The notes beneath the pieces were generated by a model. It was not told the origin of the DNA. It did no database searches and worked only from the letters and a program-made list of their open reading frames with translations. Positions 53,496 through 63,478 of a stretch of 64,000 bases of DNA are shown piece after piece. The stretch is from positions 248,001 to 312,000 of the forward strand of contig NZ_JBDJAC010000004.1 in NCBI RefSeq assembly GCF_039652615.1, given 5' to 3'. The position numbers and the translations under genes are program-made. This DNA is from Fulvimarina sp039652615. Lineage in GTDB: Bacteria; Pseudomonadota; Alphaproteobacteria; Rhizobiales; Rhizobiaceae. The first letter of the stretch is position 1; every line of letters starts with the position of its first letter.

Positions 53496-54986
53496 ATGAA
53501 AGCGGTCGAGATCTTTTCGGGGGCGGGCGGATTCTCGCTCGGCCTCCGCCAGGCAGGAATAGGTCTAGCCGCAGCGTATGACTTCGACCCGGCCGCGATC
53601 GCAGTGCACGATGCCAACTTCGCTCATCGGCTCGATAAGCTCAACGGACGTCAGAGGAGCAGGGTAGCTAATCTTGGAACGGCCGACAACGGACGACCAG
53701 ACTACGGCGATCTCCTTCGCTTCGCACCCCAGATCGCCGCCTTCGCCCCGGATCTGATCGTTGGCGGCCCTCCATGTCAGCCTTGGTCACCCGCGAACAA
53801 AACGAAAGGTGTTCCAAAGGGAGAAGCCTCCCCGGACGCGGCGCTGACCGAAGCTTTCTCCATCATTGTCACTCACGCCCGCCCGCGGTTCTTCGTCATG
53901 GAGAACGTCCCGCGCATTCGTTGTTTCGATATATATCGCAGGATCACGAACGTCTTTCGGCACAACGGCTATGGCCTCACGGAAGCGGTAATTAACGCGT
54001 CGTGGTACGGCGTCGCGCAGACCCGAAAACGTCTTTTCCTTATTGGTTGCCTGGACGAAGAGGACGGTTGGCTGCTCGATCATATCGAAGCAGCGAAGCA
54101 TTCCCGTCAAACGACAGTTGCTGACGTCCTGGGTCCCGACTTCGGGAAGGTCTTCTTCCGTCGCGGACATGACGACGGAGAACGGCGCTCGATCTGGCTG
54201 TCAGAGGAACCTAGCCCAACCCTCACTTCGACGTCACGCCGAACCGCAGGTGCTAAAGGATACGAGCTCCGCAAAGCCGACGTCGAGACCATCGAGCGAT
54301 TGCCTGAATGCGACCGAGCCGAGGTAGGCCGCCTGTTCTGGCTGACCCCCGGAGGTAAGTCGAGCGTCGGAACCCGGGAGGTGGATCGTCCGGCACCTAC
54401 AATTCTCCACGGCAGCCTTTCTGCGCCTGTTCCGAGCTACAAGCCGAAGAAAGGCGACGTAGTCGACCCTTCTGTCCTTCCGATCCCGACGTTCGAGCAG
54501 GCTTCTCTCATCGGTGGGTTCCCACCGGAATGGGATTGGTCTGCGGGTGGATCAAACACGGCGCGCATGCAGATGCTCGCGAACGCCGTCGCGCCGCCTG
54601 TCGGTCGCATGATCGCGACCTGCATCAAGTCCTACGCGGCAGGGGAGATACCGCCAAAGAAGGTGCGCCTAGAGAAGGCCTATCGAAAATGGCTGTTGAG
54701 GAAGAACCATCTGACTGTCGACCGCGTAAACCAGATTATGACTGACACACGAGCGGTCATGCGCCTGTTGGGACGGCGAACGTTCGAAGACCTCGATCAT
54801 GCTCTCGTCCGCCTCGCGAAGATCCCCGCTTTCACTCTCTACGGTGCGTCCCGCCAGTCGAACCTCCGGAAAGCCATCCGCTATTGGGTATTGCACGAGG
54901 AGTACCGTCAGGAGGTTGCGCGAGAAGGGCGTATCAGGAAATACGGTGCGGATATCAATCCGCGCGAACTGCGCGGATTCGATTAA
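53496..54986 (+). CDS. DNA (cytosine-5-)-methyltransferase
   Basis: A 496-residue C5-MTase. Motif I EIFSGAGGFSLGLRQAG, motif IV GGPPCQPWS (catalytic Cys, near residue 93), motif VI FFVMENVPR, motif VIII QTRKRLF and C-terminal motif X around MLANAVAPPVGRMIA are present in order. The last about 120 residues form a helical, basic extension not needed for catalysis. No restriction endonuclease or Vsr gene is adjacent, so it looks like an orphan or island-borne methylase. The target sequence cannot be read from the protein. Confidence 0.93.
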   Translation: MKAVEIFSGAGGFSLGLRQAGIGLAAAYDFDPAAIAVHDANFAHRLDKLNGRQRSRVANLGTADNGRPDYGDLLRFAPQIAAFAPDLIVGGPPCQPWSPANKTKGVPKGEASPDAALTEAFSIIVTHARPRFFVMENVPRIRCFDIYRRITNVFRHNGYGLTEAVINASWYGVAQTRKRLFLIGCLDEEDGWLLDHIEAAKHSRQTTVADVLGPDFGKVFFRRGHDDGERRSIWLSEEPSPTLTSTSRRTAGAKGYELRKADVETIERLPECDRAEVGRLFWLTPGGKSSVGTREVDRPAPTILHGSLSAPVPSYKPKKGDVVDPSVLPIPTFEQASLIGGFPPEWDWSAGGSNTARMQMLANAVAPPVGRMIATCIKSYAAGEIPPKKVRLEKAYRKWLLRKNHLTVDRVNQIMTDTRAVMRLLGRRTFEDLDHALVRLAKIPAFTLYGASRQSNLRKAIRYWVLHEEYRQEVAREGRIRKYGADINPRELRGFD

Positions 54987-55515
54987 AGCGCCTTAGGGCC
55001 GTTGATGTTGCCCCCTTGGCTTGATCCAGGTTGAAGTTCGTTCTGGCCGATCGACAAGGACCAGAACATGAAGCGCAGCCGTTTCTCCGAAAAGCGAAAC
55101 CCAATACCGCGTCGTTCACTCGGCCAGATCGTTCGGACTCGCGCGCCGGCTTCGGCATCCTTCACCGCGGCAGCGGAGTAAAGCGACCTGCTAACAGGTC
55201 TAAGATGTTCGGCTCCGGGCATGACGGAGCCGAACCATCTCGGGTCATACACACAATTGACGACGAGTGAACTGACGCCGCGAGGCCGTCCTCGTTTTCC
55301 AGCCCGGAGGGTCGGAGCGAAGCGGAGCAGGGTGGAGGCGTGCCGCGCCAATCATAGCGCCGTAGGGGCGCCTTCACCCTGTGCGTCAACGTGGGCGGGT
55401 GTCCCATCCGGGTCGAAGTTCTCTCCAGGAATGTTCAATCCGGCTCCGCTTCTGCCCAAGGCAGAGTTTACGCTGCCCGCGCAGGAACGTACTCGCTTCG
55501 TCCGGAACAGATCGG
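54987..55515. other. Gene-free stretch between methyltransferase and integrase
   Basis: 529 bp with no convincing gene in six frames. It separates the plus-strand methyltransferase from the 3' end of the minus-strand integrase and might hold the island's second attachment site, which I could not identify. Confidence 0.4.
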
Positions 55516-57287
55516 TTACGTCGACGACCCCCGGCCGCGTTTGGACTTTGAAGACGTCCGCGATCGAAGTTCAGCGAGGTTTGGGACATTCCGGAAACGA
55601 GGCGTCGGTCGAGGAAGCTTCAATTTAGGCAGCGGCTTCGACGGATCGCTGAGATATGGGGAGAAATTGATGCCGCGGGGAAGCGTCGCCTGTTCGATCG
55701 CTTCGATTTCATCGGACGTCAGAACACGGAACCCATAGCGAGCCCCAACCGTCGACGGCGCGTGTCCGCATTGCATGTCTGCCGTCCGGTCGCCGACCTG
55801 CGGACGAAGCCAGGCCTTCGCATTGTGCCGCAGAGAATGGAAGACGCCCTTCTGGCGTTCCGCAATACCAAGGCGCCGCATCCAATGTCCCATCCGCTTC
55901 TGCGCCGTAGCGCCCGGATCCTTCGACACGTGGAAATCGGGGAAGAGGTACCCGTCGACGGTCTGTGCCCACGGTACGAAACCAAGATCATGAAGGATCG
56001 GGTGAACGGCGACCAGGCGGGACGAGGTCGCCGTCTTCAGGGGCCGGGCCGTTCGACGCCGCCTTCCTGCACAGTTGTTCGAAGGTCGATGATCAGCTTG
56101 CCGTTGATGGTTCGAACGTCTCGACCTTGAGTGTAAACGAGCTCAGAGATCCGCATTCCCGTGAGAAGGCCAAGGAGGGGAAGCCAACGCATATGTGGAT
56201 CGGCATAGGTGGCGGCATCAGCGAGCCAGACGTTCAGTGCCTCGGCAGATAACCCCTCGCGCGCCACTGCTGGAGATGCTGCTCGCGGCGGCGTCACCTT
56301 GACGGATCCTAGATCTCGGACGCCGGGAACGGTCGCAGCGACGGCCCGCCAAGTCGGCAGAAAGTCCGAAACGTATCCCTTCACCGCTGAAGAGGAGAGA
56401 CGAGCTCGGCGTTGATCGTCAGGCAGCTTATCATTCAACTCAGCGGCCTTCCGGGCCGACAATCCGGCGAAGATTTTGATTTTGTGTCGGTTCGACGGAA
56501 CGCGTGCGAGTACGTTCGCAAACTCCTGCACGTCAGCGGGGACGTAGGCCCGTAGTGGTTTGTCCCCTACGATCTCGATAAACGCGGCGAGTGCCTGCTG
56601 GACGCGCTCTCCATATCGACTGGCGGAGTCGCCTCCCTGATCGAGGGCATCGCGACGGGCCTGAACGATCGGCGCCGCAGTGATGCTCAATAAGCAATCC
56701 AGTGTGGGGCCGATCTGAGGTGAGGGCGGTTCAGATACTGACGGCTTGACGTCGTTCGCGATCTCGCGACGTTCGGCAGAATGAAGGTCTGAAAGCATCT
56801 CCCGGAACGTGGCACGTTCAGAGGCCCACGTGGCGTCGTCCCGATCGAGAACAGTGCCGAGTGTTTCAAGGCGGGCCCGAATCGAATTGAGAGCGCTCTT
56901 GCGAGCGCCGAGCGCTGCGGTCTTGGTCCGGAGATGGGCCGCGAGTTCCTGTGAGCCGGGGTCGTCGAACTCCGACTCATACAGAGCGTCCGAATAGGCA
57001 GCCAATTCATTCAAAGACGTCGAGCGTGTCTCCCGATCCAGGGCACGAAGCTCCGACGCCAGAGCGGCGAGGCTTTTATCGAGAGTTGGTCGGGTCATCT
57101 GAGGATCCAGCATCAACGCATGGCAATGGCCTGCGAGGATAGCTGCTCGGCGTTTAGCTTCCGTTGATCGGACCGGGCCGATCCGGGCGCGCAACGGTGT
57201 GTGACCGAAGGATTTGCGAGTATCGGAAGGGATTCGAAGTTGGAACGTGAAGCCGTTTGGTCGTCGCCAGAGATACATGCACCGCAT
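55516..57287 (-). pseudogene. Tyrosine recombinase/integrase, split by a frameshift
   Basis: The first frame (57287-56037, 416 residues) carries an N-terminal DUF6538-like region (YLWRRPNGFTFQLRIPSDTR) and the beginning of the catalytic domain with GLLTGMRISELVYTQ (catalytic Arg). It stops at GGVERPGP. The frame one base away continues without a stop from about 56040 to 55516 with LKTATSSRLVAVHPILHDLG and the active-site HSLRH near its middle. So one base has been lost or gained in the GC-run near 56040-56050, or frameshifting is programmed. Next to a tRNA gene it is the island integrase. Confidence 0.87.
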
Positions 57288-57359
57288 CCTGTGTACGCGG
57301 AGGTGTACGTCAGGCGAGGGCCCAGTAAAATCCCGTTTTAGAACAACGTCTTAGGCAGA

Positions 57360-57436
57360 TGGTGGGCCCGGAGGGACTCGAACCCCCAACCAAGCGGTTA
57401 TGAGCCGCCGGCTCTAACCAATTGAGCTACAGGCCC
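57360..57436 (-). tRNA. tRNA-Ile2 (anticodon CAU)
   Basis: 77 bases including CCA. Acceptor GGGCCTG pairs with CGGGCCC; D-arm AGCTCAATTGGTTAGAGC; anticodon loop CTCATAA with CAT; T-arm GGGGGTTCGAGTCCCTC. The anticodon stem and neighbouring bases resemble tRNA-Ile2, whose C34 is changed to lysidine by TilS, more than elongator or initiator tRNA-Met. The integrase pseudogene begins 73 bp downstream of its 3' end. Confidence 0.9.
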
Positions 57437-57488
57437 GGACGTGCAACCGCCTAACCCAAACCCGGGCGGGCGACAAGCACCAAAAGCG

Positions 57489-58715
57489 TCAGCGGGTGCC
57501 CGTCTTCTTCAAATAGCTTGCCGGGGCGGTGTTCGGCAGTGGGACGGCAGCAGCGATCACCGATGCCTGGGACGCGTTTTTCGCTTCCCGGCTTTTTGCG
57601 ACCGACTTCTGGTACGCGCCCCACCATTCAAGCCACCACACAAGCGCGAACTGCAGCGCAAGTCCCGCCAGAAGCAGGCTGGTGTCGAAGACAAACTCCT
57701 GCTCGCGTCCAAACTTTATCACCTGGCAAATGAGCGACAGAATCGTTCCGCAGGCGAAGACCGGCAGGGAATGACGGCCCATCGCCGCGACGATATTGGT
57801 GCGGTCGATCTTGGCGAAGGGAGAGTGGCTTACCGCATTCGCAAAGACATAGGCGAGCGCGATCACATGAAGAACTCTCGGCACTGCTGCGAAGGTCTTG
57901 TCGAGACTGGCGATCGCTGGGGGCAACACTGGGTCAAGCCCGTAAATCAGGAACCACAGACCATACCGTGTCGTGACGAAGGCAAAGAGCAGATAGGCAA
58001 GAGCAAGGCCGAGAAGCCACGGTTTGTAGGGGACCGACGGCTTGCCGTCGACCTTGCGCAATCCCCCATAAAGGCCGGCCGCGAAAATCACTTGCCAGGC
58101 AATGGGATTGAAGAACCAGCCTCCGGGGTTCGGGAAGGCGGGAATATTCAGATAAAACGCCCAGGACGAAGCCCAGACGGCGATGGCCGTACCCAGCATC
58201 AATTCCCGGCTGATGGAGGCGAGCCAGAGATGGATCGGCACCATCAGCAGCAGCACGATATACATCGGCAGGATATTTACATAGCCGAATTGGTGCCCGA
58301 GGCTCGCCAGGCCGAAAAAGGCTTCCAGCGGCTCGCTCGACAACGCGCCGAGATTCATCCGCCGCATGAGCTCGCCTTCGCCGAACGCCATCGCAGCCCA
58401 GGCGAAAAGACCGATGGTGAGCATGGTCAGCGTCATCTGAACGAGGAATAGCGTTCCCGCCCGGCGAAAGGCTTTCACCGTGGCAAACAGCCTTTGCCCC
58501 GCCAGAAAGGGACGACCGTAGGCGAAGGCCGCGGCGAAACCGGCCAAAAACACGAAAAGCTCCGCGGCGTCCGAAAAGCCGAAATTACGAGAGGTGTATC
58601 GCTCCCAGAAGTTCCCCGGCACATGATTGACGAAAATCATGATCAGAGCGATGCCGCGCCAGAAGTCGACGCGGTTGTCTCGCGAGGTGGCAGGCTTGGG
58701 GGCGACGATCGTCAT
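57489..58715 (-). CDS. opgC: OpgC succinyltransferase for periplasmic glucans
   Basis: A 408-residue membrane protein with about ten hydrophobic helices. The start region VDFWRGIALIMIFVNHVPGN is typical of the OpgC/acyltransferase-3 type proteins that add succinyl groups to osmoregulated periplasmic glucans. It begins 4 bp into the opgH stop, so opgH-opgC are coupled. The C-terminal 30 residues are Ala/Ser-rich and probably cytoplasmic. Confidence 0.88.
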   Translation of the reverse strand: MTIVAPKPATSRDNRVDFWRGIALIMIFVNHVPGNFWERYTSRNFGFSDAAELFVFLAGFAAAFAYGRPFLAGQRLFATVKAFRRAGTLFLVQMTLTMLTIGLFAWAAMAFGEGELMRRMNLGALSSEPLEAFFGLASLGHQFGYVNILPMYIVLLLMVPIHLWLASISRELMLGTAIAVWASSWAFYLNIPAFPNPGGWFFNPIAWQVIFAAGLYGGLRKVDGKPSVPYKPWLLGLALAYLLFAFVTTRYGLWFLIYGLDPVLPPAIASLDKTFAAVPRVLHVIALAYVFANAVSHSPFAKIDRTNIVAAMGRHSLPVFACGTILSLICQVIKFGREQEFVFDTSLLLAGLALQFALVWWLEWWGAYQKSVAKSREAKNASQASVIAAAVPLPNTAPASYLKKTGTR

Positions 58716-60556
58716 GGCTTGTTCGATGCAGCAGGTGAAGAGGTGTGGGTGGAGGAACCATCTTCGCTAGCGGCTTCGATCACGGCTTTTTTCGGAGCAG
58801 CCGGCTTCTCAGCATCAGATAATGCCTGCCTCCAGCGATCGGCGGAGAGGATCACTGGATGGGGCTCGATCTCGAACGGTGTGCGGAAGAGACCGAGCCG
58901 ATTCGTCAGATCGCCGAGAACCGGACTTGCGGTGAAGGAGATCAGGAACGGCGCGATGATCAACGGCAGGGCGATCGGCAATGTCCATAAAAGGATTTCT
59001 GGCGCATAATAAAAGGCCGCGTAGAGCACAGCCGCGCCAGCGGCGACCATCCACCAACTGGCGGCAAACGCTGTCTTCAGCGGCACGCCCTGGTCTTCGC
59101 GATCGGTCGCTGGCCAGCCGGAATCGGCGCCAATCAGAATCTCGCCGATTGCTTTCGATTGCATCATCATGGTGATCGGCGCGAGGAGGGAGGTCAGCAC
59201 CAGTTCGGCGGTGGCGCTTGCCACCACGTGGATCGTCCCGCCGAACGATTTGCCTCGTCGCGAAAATGCGGATGCGAAGGTGATCAGCGTCTTCGGCAGC
59301 AGCAGCAGGACGACAATGCCGAACAGAAGGAGCAGGGCCTTCTGTGTTTCGGGCTTCGGGAAGACCGGAAACAGCGAATCGGCCGGAAAATAATTGGGCT
59401 CGGGGGCGACGATGGGATCGATGAGGCTGACGATCAGGAACATCAGCCAGATGGGAGAAGCAAGATAGGCCATGATGCCGGCCGAGAGCTGCACGCGGTT
59501 CCATGTCTTGATCCCACGCGCCAACAAAAGGCGTGAATGCTGGAGATTGCCCTGGCACCAGCGGCGATCCCGCTTGGCATATTCGATGACATTGGCCGGC
59601 GCTTCCTCGAACGAACCAGGCAGGTCGGGATCGACACGCACGATAAGACCGGCGCGCGCGAGAAGCGCGGCCTCAACATAGTCGTGGCTCAGGATCTGAC
59701 CGCCAAGGGGCGGTTTGCCCGGAAGGGGAGGTAGCCCGCAATGAGCCGCGAAAGCCCGTATCCGGATCATCGCGTTATGGCCCCAGAACGGTCCTTCACG
59801 GCCCTGGAGGGAAGCAAGACCACGCGAAAAGATCGGCGAGAAGATCGCCGCCGAGAACTGAAGGGCCCGCCCGAAAACCGTCCGCCGATTGATGATCAGC
59901 GGCTGGGACTGCAGCAGCGCAAGATCGGGCTCGTCGTCCATGCGCGCGACCATTTCGAGAATTGTCTCCGGCGCCATCAGGCTGTCGGCGTCGAGCACGA
60001 GCATATAGGCATAGGCGCCGCCATGGGTCGTGACGAAATCGGCAATATTGCCCGCCTTGCGTCCGGTATTCTTTTCGCGGTGGCGATAGAACAACCTGCC
60101 GGCCAGCTTCATTTTACGAAGCAGGAACCGGAAGGCTTGTTCCTCAGCTGCGACGCATTCGGATTTGGTCGAGTCGCTCAAGATGTAGAAGTGGAACGAG
60201 TCGAGCCGCCCGGCCTGACGAAGACCCTCTGCCATAGCAGCGACGCGCGCGCAGACCGACGGAGCGTCTTCGTTATAGACCGGAACGAGAATCGCGGTTT
60301 CGGAACTCGGCTGATAGCGCCCGCGGAGCTTGCCTTGGCCCACTTTCAGAGACGAGACCATGCCGAAGCACGCGGTCATGAAACCCCAGGCAAGCCAACT
60401 ACAGCAGATCAGCAGCAGGGCCGTCTGCAGGATATGGAAATTGGTCGTACCGTTGGCCGTGATGACCGTGAAGAAGAGAAACGCTGCAACAAGGGACAGG
60501 AGCGCCGCGCTGACACAGAATGCCGTACGGAAAAATGCGATCAAGTGGTTATCCAC
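58712..60556 (-). CDS. opgH: Glucan glucosyltransferase OpgH (MdoH)
   Basis: A 614-residue processive GT2 glucosyltransferase. Two N-terminal helices precede the catalytic domain with the D-x-D-like VLDADSLMAPETI and the Q-x-x-RW-type KRDRRWCQGN. Helices near the C-terminus form the export channel. It polymerises the β-glucan backbone from UDP-glucose. It is shorter than E. coli OpgH (about 850), which is usual for alphaproteobacterial copies. Confidence 0.92.
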   Translation of the reverse strand: MDNHLIAFFRTAFCVSAALLSLVAAFLFFTVITANGTTNFHILQTALLLICCSWLAWGFMTACFGMVSSLKVGQGKLRGRYQPSSETAILVPVYNEDAPSVCARVAAMAEGLRQAGRLDSFHFYILSDSTKSECVAAEEQAFRFLLRKMKLAGRLFYRHREKNTGRKAGNIADFVTTHGGAYAYMLVLDADSLMAPETILEMVARMDDEPDLALLQSQPLIINRRTVFGRALQFSAAIFSPIFSRGLASLQGREGPFWGHNAMIRIRAFAAHCGLPPLPGKPPLGGQILSHDYVEAALLARAGLIVRVDPDLPGSFEEAPANVIEYAKRDRRWCQGNLQHSRLLLARGIKTWNRVQLSAGIMAYLASPIWLMFLIVSLIDPIVAPEPNYFPADSLFPVFPKPETQKALLLLFGIVVLLLLPKTLITFASAFSRRGKSFGGTIHVVASATAELVLTSLLAPITMMMQSKAIGEILIGADSGWPATDREDQGVPLKTAFAASWWMVAAGAAVLYAAFYYAPEILLWTLPIALPLIIAPFLISFTASPVLGDLTNRLGLFRTPFEIEPHPVILSADRWRQALSDAEKPAAPKKAVIEAASEDGSSTHTSSPAASNKP

Positions 60557-60786
60557 TCCCGGCTATAGGTAAGCCCAAACTATGGCCCGTCCTGAATGTC
60601 CCTTCAAAACGCTTTGCCTGAGCGCTCTTACCCATTGGGAGGGGACTCAAGCAAGTTTGTAGTCGATGAAATGCGTCGTAAAACCCAGCAGCCGCAAAGG
60701 CTGCTTTCCGTGACTGGCGCAAACCGCATCGACAGGCAGCGCTTCCTGGTCGGCAACCGTCCGAAAGCGGAACAAAGCCGCCCGTT

Positions 60787-61140
60787 TCAGGCGGGTCGCT
60801 TGTCGCCCGGTATCAGGCGCGCAAAAAGACCTGAAAACCAGGCTTGAAAACGGCCCGTTCCGAAGTCCTGCTCGGGCATGGGAAGTTTCGAAACCGGTGC
60901 CGGCAGTTCCACGGTTTCGATGATGTCGATCGCCCACGTCTGACCATTCCGGGCGTCAAGGATCACCTTGTCGACAGGTTGATTCAGATCGCTTTCCGTA
61001 AGACGCTTTCCGATCGCGCGATGAAGGTCGATCGTGTCGTTGGAATACGAACCCAGGACGGCGTCGACGATCGAAATCGGACACTCGTCCTTGTTCCAGG
61101 ATAAGACACTCACGTTTCTCTGGTCCATTGATAAATCCAT
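60787..61140 (-). CDS. Small hypothetical protein between opgG and opgH
   Basis: A 117-residue protein (MDLSMDQRNVSVLSWNKDE..) with no recognised domain. Its first codons overlap the end of opgG by 31 bp, and the gap to opgH is 230 bp. Start at 61140 or 61128. It is conserved in sense only by position; could be a small glucan-regulatory protein or an expressed but unknown ORF. Confidence 0.5.
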   Translation of the reverse strand: MDLSMDQRNVSVLSWNKDECPISIVDAVLGSYSNDTIDLHRAIGKRLTESDLNQPVDKVILDARNGQTWAIDIIETVELPAPVSKLPMPEQDFGTGRFQAWFSGLFARLIPGDKRPA

Positions 61141-62720
61141 GTCTCGCTTATACTGCGCCGCAACATGGTGAGTCTAACGCGAAGTTCCACAGGTCGTTCC
61201 TCGACCCGTTCAAGTTCCAGTGATACGCGCCAGCCGCCGTCCGGAAGCCGGACAACGGCACTGTTTAACAGTCGTCCCGCCGAAGTCACTTCTATTTCCG
61301 GTTCGACCTTGGCGTTATCAGGCAGGTCAGCCGCGGGCCCGCCCTCGAAGTTGACGACCATACGGCGTGTCGTCTGCTCCTGGTCGGTATCGGCGGCATT
61401 GCCGCCAATGCCCGACAGGGTCGAGGAAACGCGGGCCCTGTCCTGCGGCGGTTCGACATCGAGGCCCCATCGCATCCGATAGGAAAACTCCATGGAGGAA
61501 CCGGCTTCGGCGCGCTCTTCCGGGATCCAGAAGGCGACGATGTTATCGTTCGTCTCGGTGGCTGTCGGAATCTCGATGAGTTCCACCGTCCCTGAACCCC
61601 ACTTGCCGATCGGTTCGATCAGAAGGGAGGGACGGAGTTCGTATCGTGCCTCTGTATCCTGATAGCTCTCGAAGGATCGATCGCGCTGCAGCAGTCCGTA
61701 GCTCTTCGGATTCGTTTCTCCGATAAAGGACAGCGCCAGTTCCTCTGGGTTTTGAAGTGGTCGCCAGAACTGTTCGCCATTCTCCCGTTCGATGAAAAGA
61801 CCATCGCTGTCGTGAACCTCGGGGCGGAAATCGTCGTGATCCGCTCGATCGTTTTCGCCAAAGGTGTACATCGAGGTCAGCGGAGCGATGCCGAGGCGCG
61901 CGACCGTCTCTCTGAAATACAGTCTTTGTCGGCACGTCATTACTGTCTGAGGACCGGGCGTGATGACGAATTCGTATGCGCCGGCAACGCTTGGGCTATC
62001 GAGCTCCGCCATCAACCGAATCGAATGCTCGCCAGGCTTGGGGGCATCGATGTAGAACGCAGTGAACCGCGGAAATTCCTCGGGCTGCTCGGATGTCGCC
62101 GTATTGATGGCGAGGCCGCGCGCCGAAAGGCCATAGCGCGTTCCCATGCCGAGGGCCCGAAAATAGCTGGCGCCCAGAAAGGTGACGAGTTCGTCGAAAT
62201 AGTCCGGCCGCTCCAGCGGCGCGTGGATCCGGAAGCCGGCAACGCCGGGGAAGTTCAGATCGTCGAAGTCAGCCGGGTTCAGCGGCGGACGATATTCGAA
62301 GTCGTCCGCGCGGAAAATATGCGGCTGGTAATGCCCGTCGCGACCGATGGAGACTGTGGCGGTATCCTTGAAAACCCAACCTGGGTAAAACGCCTGAAGA
62401 TGGAAATCGACAGGTTCGGCCCGCCAGAGCGCATGGTCCGGGCGGTAAGCGATGGCCCGATGTTGGTCGTAGCTGAGATCCTGAACGATTTGCGGCAGCG
62501 AGGGCGCGGGTTCGGAGTGGGGCTGCTTGGCCTTTTCCGCCATTCTCTCGCTGAGCTTGTCGAAGGTCAGAGCCTCTGTTGCCGCCTGATCCGCCTGCTT
62601 TCCGGCGGGTTCGGTAGCGTCGCCGTTGCCCGCCGCGAAGCTCGACGAGAACGGAAACAACATGGCGGCAAATCCACCGCCCAACGCTCGGCGGCGGTTT
62701 ATATGAAATGGTCGGGGCAC
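61110..62720 (-). CDS. opgG: Periplasmic glucan protein OpgG/OpgD (MdoG family)
   Basis: A 536-residue exported protein with the MdoG domain (from about 75; conserved YDQHRAIAYRPDHALW and YFRALGMGTRYGLSARGLAI). It shapes or branches glucan in the periplasm. The start is GTG at 62720. The signal region NRRRALGGGFAAMLF resembles a twin-arginine signal as found in OpgD, so Tat export is possible. It heads the operon opgG-(small ORF)-opgH-opgC. Confidence 0.92.
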   Translation of the reverse strand: MPRPFHINRRRALGGGFAAMLFPFSSSFAAGNGDATEPAGKQADQAATEALTFDKLSERMAEKAKQPHSEPAPSLPQIVQDLSYDQHRAIAYRPDHALWRAEPVDFHLQAFYPGWVFKDTATVSIGRDGHYQPHIFRADDFEYRPPLNPADFDDLNFPGVAGFRIHAPLERPDYFDELVTFLGASYFRALGMGTRYGLSARGLAINTATSEQPEEFPRFTAFYIDAPKPGEHSIRLMAELDSPSVAGAYEFVITPGPQTVMTCRQRLYFRETVARLGIAPLTSMYTFGENDRADHDDFRPEVHDSDGLFIERENGEQFWRPLQNPEELALSFIGETNPKSYGLLQRDRSFESYQDTEARYELRPSLLIEPIGKWGSGTVELIEIPTATETNDNIVAFWIPEERAEAGSSMEFSYRMRWGLDVEPPQDRARVSSTLSGIGGNAADTDQEQTTRRMVVNFEGGPAADLPDNAKVEPEIEVTSAGRLLNSAVVRLPDGGWRVSLELERVEERPVELRVRLTMLRRSISETWIYQWTRET

Positions 62721-62872
62721 GTCGGCTTGAAGATCCCTGATTGAGCTTTGCCTCCAAGATAGTCGGCGCGAAGCGCTGCGAAAAGTGGATGGCGGCCAAA
62801 AGGGACCGCATAATTTGCAATCCTTGCCTAATTAATTTGCAAGCCTCGATAGACTTATTTGCCGCCTACAGA

Positions 62873-63355
62873 TCAGCGCAGCCGCCGCAGGCGCTGGGCC
62901 AGAAGAGCTTCGATCTTGCTCAGCGATTCACCAAGAACGACTCGCTCTTCGTCGTCGAGGGCGCCGATCAGATCCACATCGAGCTTGCGCCAAACCTCGT
63001 AGACCTTGCCGCGTGCCTGCTCGCCCTTCGGTGTGAGCTGGACCATGGTGCGCCGCAGATCCACCTTGTGCGCGCCGCGCTCGACAAGGCCCTTTTCGAT
63101 GAGCCGGTCGAGCATCTTCGAAATGGTCGAAGGGCGTACGCTCAGGTCATTGGCGAGAACGGATACGCTGACGGGCTCGTTCGGCAGCAAACGGACGAGC
63201 AATTGATCCTGACCGGGATGCAGGTCAATGTCGGAAAGCAGAAGCGCGATGAAGGCGCGCGTCGACTTCGCGATAGCGAGCAGCGAGGTGACCGTTTCGG
63301 CCTCCGATGTCCGCTCGCCTCTGGTCGCGATGGGTGGGTCTATGTTCATGTCCAT
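62873..63355 (-). CDS. MarR-family transcriptional regulator
   Basis: A 160-residue winged-helix repressor: VSVSVLANDLSVRPSTISKM recognition helix, wing KVDLRRTMVQLTPKGE and dimerisation helices at both ends. The ATG at 63355 is preferred over 63391. It is divergent from the DHFR-like gene, so it may regulate that gene, itself, or the opg operon. Confidence 0.88.
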   Translation of the reverse strand: MDMNIDPPIATRGERTSEAETVTSLLAIAKSTRAFIALLLSDIDLHPGQDQLLVRLLPNEPVSVSVLANDLSVRPSTISKMLDRLIEKGLVERGAHKVDLRRTMVQLTPKGEQARGKVYEVWRKLDVDLIGALDDEERVVLGESLSKIEALLAQRLRRLR

Positions 63356-63478
63356 GGTCTCAACCTTCGCGCAATTTGGCTGGGTACACATTAAAGTAGA
63401 TTATATTCCTCAAACGATTTTTCGTTTCCGGGGATCCGGGACAAACGCACGCCCAGCTGTAAATCAGGGAGAGAACGC

